NCBI RefSeq assembly: GCF_036320485.1
Contig: NZ_CP132911.1
Span: 1,550,001 to 1,614,000, forward strand
Length of the DNA: 64,000 nucleotides
Reading direction: 5' to 3'
Source: Dyella sp. A6
GTDB taxonomy: Bacteria > Pseudomonadota > Gammaproteobacteria > Xanthomonadales > Rhodanobacteraceae
In this document: positions 53,460-64,000 of the stretch, piece by piece
How the letters are laid out: every line of letters starts with the position of its first letter
How positions within the stretch are numbered: the stretch's first letter is position 1
The notes under the pieces: model-generated
Told to the model about the DNA's origin: nothing
The model's database searches: none
The model's input: only the letters and a program-made list of their open reading frames with translations
Made by a program: the position numbers and the translations under genes

Positions 53460-54155
53460 TCAGTCCCGGTGCGAGGCACTCCGGTCACGGCCGGCGCCAT
53501 GCCGGGTGTCCAGCTTGCCGAGAAGTTTCTTGAATGCCCTGGAGAAGTTGCCGCGCTTGGTCTTGCGGCGCTTTTCGTCCTCACTGGTCAGCCAGGCGAC
53601 CTGGATGACCCGGCGCTCGCCTTCGTAGGGAAGATGGCCGTGGAAGGAGTTTTCACCACGCCTGAATACGGCGAACTCGCCATACAGCGGGGTCAGCTCC
53701 GGTGCGGCGATGTCGTCGATGTCGTCGATGCGGTGGAGGAAGCGAAGGCAGCCTTCGCTGGTGTCCGGCCACTGGCTGTTCAGGTAGAGCAGCGCCGTGG
53801 CCACCTTCGATTTGCTGTCTGTATGGATGGTTCCATGCCGCCGGTTGAGCATGCGGCAGATCGTGACCAGCGTCGGGTAGTTGCCCAGGTCGTCGATGCC
53901 GAGCCGGCGTCCGACGGCATCGGCGAATGGCCGCGATGTCAGGCCGTTCACCAGCGCATTCACGGAGGGTCCGCAGTCGTCCGGATCGTAGGGAAAGAAT
54001 CCCGCGCTGGTGTAACGCGGAAAGTCCTTGTCGAGCGCGTGCCGCGCATCGTCCGGCAACTGGCCGTGGGCGATCATGAACGGGAACGGGCTTGTGGCAA
54101 CCAGCGTGTCCGGACGGTCCAGTCGTGCGGGGTCGAGCAAGGTGGCTGCGTTCAT
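53460..54155 (-). CDS. 2OG-Fe(II) oxygenase family protein
   Basis: This 231-residue protein has the iron-binding HxD in GTIHTDSKSKVATALLYLN, a distal His (ENSFHGHLPYEGERRVIQVAW), and the downstream Arg that should bind 2-oxoglutarate, arranged as in 2OG-FeII_Oxy_3 proteins. It ends with a basic tail (KRRKTKRGNFSRAFKKLLGK). The substrate is unknown; family members hydroxylate small molecules or proteins. It converges with the exchanger gene and is divergent from carA. Confidence 0.75.
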   Translation of the reverse strand: MNAATLLDPARLDRPDTLVATSPFPFMIAHGQLPDDARHALDKDFPRYTSAGFFPYDPDDCGPSVNALVNGLTSRPFADAVGRRLGIDDLGNYPTLVTICRMLNRRHGTIHTDSKSKVATALLYLNSQWPDTSEGCLRFLHRIDDIDDIAAPELTPLYGEFAVFRRGENSFHGHLPYEGERRVIQVAWLTSEDEKRRKTKRGNFSRAFKKLLGKLDTRHGAGRDRSASHRD

Positions 54156-54310
54156 GTGGCTCGCGGAGGTGACAGGATATGGAAGTCTAACGCCCTGGCG
54201 TCTTGACCGGATGACACGCGTGTATTTTTAGCGTTCCGGCGCGCCGCACCGGTGGACAGGGCGACTCTTCGCGCCTATCATTGCCACCCGCCCGAGACTT
54301 CTCATGACCC

Positions 54311-54348
54311 GATATCCACAAGCCTGCTTCAAGCGGCTTGCGGATATC
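54311..54348 (+). promoter_or_regulatory. Long stem-loop in the carA leader
   Basis: GATATCC (54311-54317) pairs with GGATATC (54342-54348), and CAAGCC (54319-54324) pairs with GGCTTG (54335-54340), separated by a single A/C mismatch and closed by a 10-base loop. It lies 31 bases before the carA ATG. A run of seven A follows, then the ribosome-binding site, but no T run, so it is not a normal terminator. It may be an operator or an RNA control element for carAB. Confidence 0.5.
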
Positions 54349-54378
54349 GCTGTACCCGAAAAAAAGGCGGCCATACCC

Positions 54379-55506
54379 ATGCCCATTCCCGCTCTGCTTG
54401 CCCTCGAAGATGGCAGCGTGTTCCACGGTCACGCCGTGGGCGCAAACGGCGAAACCACCGGTGAGGTGGTATTCAACACGGCGATGACGGGCTATCAGGA
54501 GATCCTTACCGATCCCTCATATTCCCGGCAGCTCGTCACCCTGACCTACCCGCATATCGGCAATACCGGTTGCAACCCCGAGGACGAAGAGTCCACGGCG
54601 GTGCATGCCGCGGGCCTGATCGTGCGCGATGTGCCGCGCCTGGCGAGCAACTGGCGCAATCGCGAGAGCCTGCCTGATTACCTGAAGCGCAATGGCATCG
54701 TGGCGATTGCCGGCATCGATACCCGTCGGCTGACCCGCATTCTGCGCGACAAAGGTGCACAGAATGGTTGCATCGTGGCGGGCGACCATATCGACGCCGA
54801 CGAGGCACTGGCCAAGGCGCGGGCTTTCCCGGGCCTCAATGGCATGGATCTGGCCAAGGTGGTCAGCACGCAGAAGCGCTATGACTGGTGCGAAGGCACC
54901 TACGACCTGGATCGCACGGCATTCGGCGAGCCGACCAAGCGCTTCAAGGTGGTGGCCTACGATTTCGGCGTGAAGCGGAACATCCTGCGCCTGCTCGCCG
55001 AGCAGGGCTGCGAGATCACCGTGGTGCCGGCGCAGACTCCGGCTGCCGATGTGCTGGCGATGAAGCCGGACGGCATCTTCCTGTCCAACGGCCCTGGCGA
55101 TCCGGCGGCCTGCGACTACGCCATCGCCGCGACTCGTGCCTTCCTCGATGCCCGGATTCCGCTGTTCGGTATCTGCCTCGGCCACCAGATCATGGGGCTG
55201 GCGATCGGTGCCGAGACGCTGAAGATGAAGTTCGGTCACCACGGTGCGAACCACCCGGTGAAGGACCTGGACGACGGCCGCGTGCTGATCACCAGCCAGA
55301 ACCACGGCTTTGCGGTGGACCCGGCCACGCTGCCGGCCAACGCGCGCGTGACGCATGCGTCGCTGTTCGACGACTCGCTGCAAGGTTTCGCACTGACCGA
55401 TCGCCCTGCGTTCTGCTTCCAGGGACACCCGGAGGCGAGCCCGGGTCCGCACGACATCGGTTATCTCTTCGACCGTTTTGCCAAGCTTATGCAGGAGGCC
55501 CGTTGA
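54379..55506 (+). CDS. carA: Carbamoyl-phosphate synthase small subunit CarA
   Basis: This 375-residue glutaminase subunit supplies ammonia to CarB for arginine and pyrimidine synthesis. It has the N-terminal CPSase_sm domain ([20 protein letters not shown]) and the class I GATase domain with the nucleophile in [13 protein letters not shown] and the catalytic pair in GHPEASPG. The ATG at 54379 fits the family start; the frame opens earlier at 54304 within the leader hairpin. carB follows in the same operon. Confidence 0.96.
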   Translation: MPIPALLALEDGSVFHGHAVGANGETTGEVVFNTAMTGYQEILTDPSYSRQLVTLTYPHIGNTGCNPEDEESTAVHAAGLIVRDVPRLASNWRNRESLPDYLKRNGIVAIAGIDTRRLTRILRDKGAQNGCIVAGDHIDADEALAKARAFPGLNGMDLAKVVSTQKRYDWCEGTYDLDRTAFGEPTKRFKVVAYDFGVKRNILRLLAEQGCEITVVPAQTPAADVLAMKPDGIFLSNGPGDPAACDYAIAATRAFLDARIPLFGICLGHQIMGLAIGAETLKMKFGHHGANHPVKDLDDGRVLITSQNHGFAVDPATLPANARVTHASLFDDSLQGFALTDRPAFCFQGHPEASPGPHDIGYLFDRFAKLMQEAR

Positions 55507-55507
55507 G

Positions 55508-58731
<3,224 letters not shown>

Positions 58732-58735
<4 letters not shown>

Positions 58736-59208
58736 GTCGTGCTCCCATTACCAAGGCCGGCTCGGAACGCTTGCGTTCCGAGCTCGATCGGCTGAAATCG
58801 ACGGAGCGTCCGCGCATCATTGCGGCGATCGCCGAAGCGCGGGCCCACGGCGACCTCAAGGAGAATGCCGAATACCACGCCGCACGCGAGCAGCAGAGCT
58901 TCGTCGAGGGACGTATCGCCGAGCTCGAGGCGGCCTTGTCCACGGCCGAGGTGATCGACGTCAGTCGTCTCAATCCGGGCAACAAGGTGGTCTTTGGTGC
59001 CATTGTGGACCTGGCCGACGAGGAGAGCGGTGCCGAGGTGACGTATCAGATCGTGGGCGACCTGGAAGCCGACATCAAGATGCGCCTGATCGCCGTCTCC
59101 TCACCGATCGCGCGTGCGTTGATCGGCAAGTGCGAAGGGGACAGCTTCGAGTTCACCGCACCCAATGGCGTGAAGCGCTACGAGATCGTCTGCGTGCGTT
59201 ACGAGTAA
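58732..59208 (+). CDS. greA: Transcription elongation factor GreA
   Basis: This 158-residue factor rescues backtracked RNA polymerase. The N-terminal coiled coil carries the [20 protein letters not shown] tip with acidic residues ([20 protein letters not shown]), and the C-terminal FKBP-like domain ends [20 protein letters not shown]. The ATG overlaps the carB stop, so the two are coupled. Standard length for the family. Confidence 0.96.
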
Positions 59209-59310
59209 ACCGCAGCACGGACGCCATCGGGGTGACCGAAGGCGTCCGGTTCGTGCCGGGTTGACTACGGGGTGCCTAAAAGCAGTGCCTTATCCTGATC
59301 CGGAAAAACA

Positions 59311-59336
59311 AAAAGGGCCGCATGTGCGGCCCTTTT
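59311..59336. terminator. Bidirectional intrinsic terminator between greA and rpmJ
   Basis: AAAAGGGCCGCA (59311-59322) pairs perfectly with TGCGGCCCTTTT (59325-59336). On the minus strand the stem is followed by a T-rich stretch (CCTTTTTGTTTTTCC), an efficient stop for rpmJ; on the plus strand TTTTGCG follows, adequate for greA. It lies between the two convergent genes. Confidence 0.88.
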
Positions 59337-59359
59337 GCGTGGCGTCGCAGCAGCCATGA

Positions 59360-59485
59360 TCAGCGCTGACGAGCCTTGAAACGCGGGTTGCTCTTGCAGA
59401 TCACGAAAACCTTGCCGCGACGGCGCACAACCTTGCAGTCGCGATGCCGCTGCTTGGCGGACTTCAAAGAGGAAAGCACCTTCAC
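59360..59485 (-). CDS. rpmJ: Ribosomal protein L36 (zinc-free, C-minus type)
   Basis: This 41-residue protein is encoded on the minus strand: [20 protein letters not shown] then [20 protein letters not shown] and a final R. It starts with GTG (59485), which shorter-ORF searches can miss. The two retained Cys (C17, C30) lack the other zinc ligands, as in the paralogue lacking the full CxxC zinc ribbon; this form is common in Xanthomonadales. It is convergent with greA and shares a bidirectional terminator with it. Confidence 0.9.
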   Translation of the reverse strand: MKVLSSLKSAKQRHRDCKVVRRRGKVFVICKSNPRFKARQR

Positions 59486-59621
59486 GGCCAGCTCCTGATA
59501 CCAATTAGGGAAAAATCAAGCCCTAAATTGTAGCGACTCCACGTGGCTGCCGCAAGTCCGTGTCGTGCCTCGCGAAACCGTGTCCAGTCATGCCATGCGC
59601 GACCTCGAACCGGGTGTCCGG

Positions 59622-60545
59622 TCAGGCGACTATGGGCGACTGGTTGGCGGCCTTCAGCTCGTCGATGGTCGCCAGGAACTGAGCCAGCACCGGCGACGTG
59701 TCGTCAACCCGGCTGGCCACCGCGAGCAGCAGATAGGCATCCGGATCCATCAGTGGCACGTAACTGACCCCGGCGAGTCGCACCACCCGCATGGTGGCCG
59801 GGACGAGGGCCAGCCCGATACCCGCGGCGACCAGCGCCAGCAGGCCGTTGAGCTGCTGCGCGTGCTGGCGGATCTGCGGGTGGAAATCCGATTTGGCCGC
59901 CAGTTGCACCAGCCGGTCGTACAGCGTGGCGGCAAGTTCGCGTGGCTGGGCGACGAAGGGCTGGTCGGCCACCTCGCCGAGCCGCAGCCGGCGCCGGGTC
60001 GCAAGCGGATGTCCGGAGGGCAGGGCAAGCAACAGTGGCTCACGGTCGATGGTGTCCAGTCGCAGCGCCCGGGCATCCGCCTGGTGTACCGGTTCGCTGC
60101 GGACGAAGCCGATATCGATCGCGCCGTTACGCAGTGCAGCGAACTGGGGCTCGCTGTACATCTCGCTGAGTTGCAGGTGGACATTCGGTGCCTTGCGGCC
60201 GAAGCGCAACAGCGTCTGCGGCAGCGACGGATGGAAGGAGACCGATACGGTGTAGGCCAGTCGCAGCAGGCCACTGAAGCCCGCGGCGGCGTCAGCAACC
60301 TGGCGGCGTGCTTCTTCCGCCTGATTGATGATCTGCCGGGCCTGTTCCAGGAACAGGCGTCCCGGCTCGGTCAGCGACACCTTGCGCTTGTTGCGTTCCA
60401 GCAGGCGGACACCAAGATCGGCTTCCAGTGACTGGATCTGCTGGGATAGCGGTGGCTGCGAAATGTGCAGCTGCTGCGCGGCCCGGGTAAAGCTCAGCTC
60501 CTCGGCCACGGCTATGAAGTAGCGAAGCTGGCGGAAGTCGAACAT
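59622..60545 (-). CDS. LysR-family transcriptional regulator
   Basis: This 307-residue regulator has the N-terminal winged helix MFDFRQLRYFIAVAEELSFT followed by AAQQLHISQPPLSQQIQSLE, and a periplasmic-binding-protein-like effector domain (GLLRLAYTVSVSFHPSLPQT, LALPSGHPLATR). The effector is unknown. The fadH gene lies upstream on the same strand beyond a 295-base gap; whether it regulates fadH is not shown. An AT-rich patch (60543-60600) precedes its start and probably contains its promoter. Confidence 0.9.
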   Translation of the reverse strand: MFDFRQLRYFIAVAEELSFTRAAQQLHISQPPLSQQIQSLEADLGVRLLERNKRKVSLTEPGRLFLEQARQIINQAEEARRQVADAAAGFSGLLRLAYTVSVSFHPSLPQTLLRFGRKAPNVHLQLSEMYSEPQFAALRNGAIDIGFVRSEPVHQADARALRLDTIDREPLLLALPSGHPLATRRRLRLGEVADQPFVAQPRELAATLYDRLVQLAAKSDFHPQIRQHAQQLNGLLALVAAGIGLALVPATMRVVRLAGVSYVPLMDPDAYLLLAVASRVDDTSPVLAQFLATIDELKAANQSPIVA

Positions 60546-60840
60546 ATACGAATCACATATAAGTGGGAGTCGAAATATATATTTGATTCTGTATCGCGTC
60601 GATCATAAAGTGACGCCCGTCACGTCACCAACCCCCTCCCCCCGGGTGGCGTGACCCTCGCCCCGCAGCGACGCTATCCATGCAGCATCGGCCTCATCCC
60701 CCAAAGGGCCTTTGCTGACGCGTCGCTCGCGGGGCGCTTCATTTTCTTCTCCGAAACCTTGGCTTGGCGACCCTTTATCAGGCGGATTCCATCCCTTGCG
60801 CCGGGTGGCGGGGCGGCGGACCTTCGCCGCCGCCCTTGCT

Positions 60841-62893
<2,053 letters not shown>

Positions 62894-62992
62894 CGGGACT
62901 ACGCGGCAAAAGCAAGTCAATACCAGACTTGTGGACCGGTGGGCATGACGACTGTGGAGATTGCAGGTTGCCGGCTGGGCGCGTGAAATGGC

Positions 62993-63256
62993 TCAGGTCA
63001 ACAGCTGCCGGGCCAGTTCGATATAGCGCCGCATGGCTTCATCTGCCGGCATGCCGCTGAGCTTTGCCCAGGCTTCGTGCTTGGCGGTGCCGACAAAATC
63101 GAAGAACCCCGGACGGTCCTGGCGAATATCGCCTTCGGCGCCTTGCTTATAGAGCGCGTAGAGCTTGAGCAGGGTGTCGTTGTCGGGTCGCTGACCCAAT
63201 TGCTTGATGTCGGCGACGGCCTGCTCGAATTCGCGGCGGATATCGTTCGTTGGCAA
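62993..63256 (-). CDS. Acyl-CoA-binding protein
   Basis: This 87-residue four-helix protein has the ACBP signature: REFEQAVADIKQLGQRPDND, LKLYALYKQGAEGDI and the FDFVGTAKHEAWAKLSGMPA segment with the acyl-CoA-binding Lys/Tyr residues. It carries long-chain acyl-CoA in the cytoplasm, fitting its place next to fadH, with which it shares the minus strand. It is divergent from cmk with about 100 bases between starts. Confidence 0.92.
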   Translation of the reverse strand: MPTNDIRREFEQAVADIKQLGQRPDNDTLLKLYALYKQGAEGDIRQDRPGFFDFVGTAKHEAWAKLSGMPADEAMRRYIELARQLLT

Positions 63257-63355
63257 CGGTGGCGGCCGGTGGGACGGTTGGATGGGGCGCGCAGGGCGCT
63301 TGCCGGTTCAGCGACGGGTTAAGATAGCAGACTCTCTGGATATCGCAGGCCCCGT

Positions 63356-64000
63356 ATGAGTCCGAATGTACCCGCTCCGGTAGTGACCATTGATGGCCCG
63401 TCGGGATCGGGAAAAGGGACGGTCAGCCGACTGGTGGCCGATCACCTGGGCTGGCATCTGCTGGATTCGGGAGCGTTGTATCGGGCGGTAGGCTATGTTG
63501 CCGGCGCAGAGGGTCTGGACCTGTCGGACGCCGATGCCGCGACGCGTTGCGCGCAGACCATGAAGATACGTTTCATGGCCTCGCCGGATGGCGGGGATAC
63601 CCGGGTGCTGGTGAACGGTCACGACGCGACCGATGAGCTGCGCACCGAAACTGCCGGTGCGGCAGCCTCGGCGATTGCATCGATTCCTTCGGTGCGTCAA
63701 GCACTTGTGGAGCTTCAGCTAGGCTTTCGCAAGGCGCCGGGACTGGTTGCGGACGGGCGCGACATGGGTACCGTGATCTTTCCCGATGCACCGTTCAAGG
63801 TCTTCCTCACCGCGAGTGCCGCGGAGCGGGCGCAAAGGCGCTATAAGCAGTTGAAGGGAAAGGGGCTGAGCGTTACACTTGACGGCCTTCGGCGTGAAAT
63901 TGAAGCGCGTGATGCCCGGGATGCGTCCCGGACGGTCGCGCCGCTGAAGCCGGCTGCGGATGCGGTGCTGGTCGATTCGACCGGCATGTCGATCGCGGAC
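63356..64000 (+). CDS. cmk: Cytidylate kinase (3' truncated by window edge)
   Basis: The first 215 codons of CMP kinase. The P-loop [20 protein letters not shown] is complete, followed by [12 protein letters not shown] and the CMP-binding [20 protein letters not shown]. It phosphorylates CMP and dCMP. The remaining ~10 residues lie beyond base 64000. In Xanthomonadales rpsA usually follows, which cannot be seen here. Confidence 0.95.
   Translation, partial: MSPNVPAPVVTIDGPSGSGKGTVSRLVADHLGWHLLDSGALYRAVGYVAGAEGLDLSDADAATRCAQTMKIRFMASPDGGDTRVLVNGHDATDELRTETAGAAASAIASIPSVRQALVELQLGFRKAPGLVADGRDMGTVIFPDAPFKVFLTASAAERAQRRYKQLKGKGLSVTLDGLRREIEARDARDASRTVAPLKPAADAVLVDSTGMSIAD

Noticed and set aside
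60610..60623. GTGAC-N4-GTCAC palindrome upstream of the LysR gene as a CRP/Clp site
   Set aside because: The spacer is 4 rather than 6 and the flanking bases do not match TGTGA-N6-TCACA; too weak for a call.

Overview
The window is a GC-rich gammaproteobacterial chromosome segment. The gene order smpB / ratA-rnfH / bamE / fur / recN / hrcA-grpE-dnaK-dnaJ / dapB / carAB-greA is the arrangement known from Xanthomonadales (Lysobacterales). Together with an exosortase-A (XrtA) exopolysaccharide locus, this points to a Rhodanobacteraceae-like organism (Dyella / Rhodanobacter / Frateuria type). The family-level placement is an inference; no rRNA gene is present.

Region 1 (1-34.8 kb) is one very large exopolysaccharide (EPS) locus. 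From 1 to about 27.5 kb, 23 plus-strand genes are packed head to tail, most overlapping by 1-11 bases. The first part follows the canonical XrtA/PEP-CTERM-associated EPS gene order: initiating sugar-phosphate transferase (cut by the window edge), Wza-like export lipoprotein, Wzz-like chain-length protein, tyrosine autokinase, outer-membrane beta-barrel, ExeA-like ATPase, polysaccharide deacetylase, FemAB-like protein, glycosyltransferase, exosortase A fused to EpsI, glycosyltransferase, and amidotransferase. It continues with sulfotransferases, more glycosyltransferases, an ATP-grasp ligase, an alpha/alpha-toroid protein, an O-antigen-ligase-like protein, a second deacetylase, a methyltransferase and a second asparagine-synthetase-like protein that lacks the glutaminase cysteine. 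A minus-strand group (27.6-31.2 kb) adds a small membrane protein, a short phosphatidylserine-decarboxylase-like enzyme, a GT2 glycosyltransferase and a Wzx-type flippase. A plus-strand pyruvyltransferase-like gene and a large secreted, possibly polysaccharide-active protein close the locus. The product is probably a heavily decorated polymer (sulfate, pyruvate, amide/amino acid, methyl). No PEP-CTERM substrate protein is visible.

Region 2 (35.0-39.1 kb) holds small accessory genes with looser packing and AT-richer spacers: a DUF2188-like protein, an SRPBCC protein, a VOC protein, a CDF-like transporter and several unknowns. It lies next to the 3' end of the tmRNA gene, and a 13-base copy of the tmRNA T-arm sits 3.5 kb away. 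It may be a decayed ssrA-integrated island.

Region 3 (39.1-64 kb) is core chromosome: ssrA, smpB, ratA-rnfH, bamE, fur, a MASE1-type histidine kinase with a divergent NarL-type regulator, recN, hrcA-grpE-dnaK-dnaJ, dapB, a CaCA-family exchanger behind a yybP-ykoY (Mn2+) riboswitch, a 2OG-Fe(II) oxygenase, carA-carB-greA, rpmJ, a LysR regulator, fadH, an acyl-CoA-binding protein and the start of cmk. Non-coding elements worth attention are the riboswitch, a multi-hairpin RNA candidate between fur and the kinase gene, a perfect 13-bp-arm dyad between recN and hrcA, a near-perfect 28-bp palindrome at fadH, and a long leader hairpin before carA.
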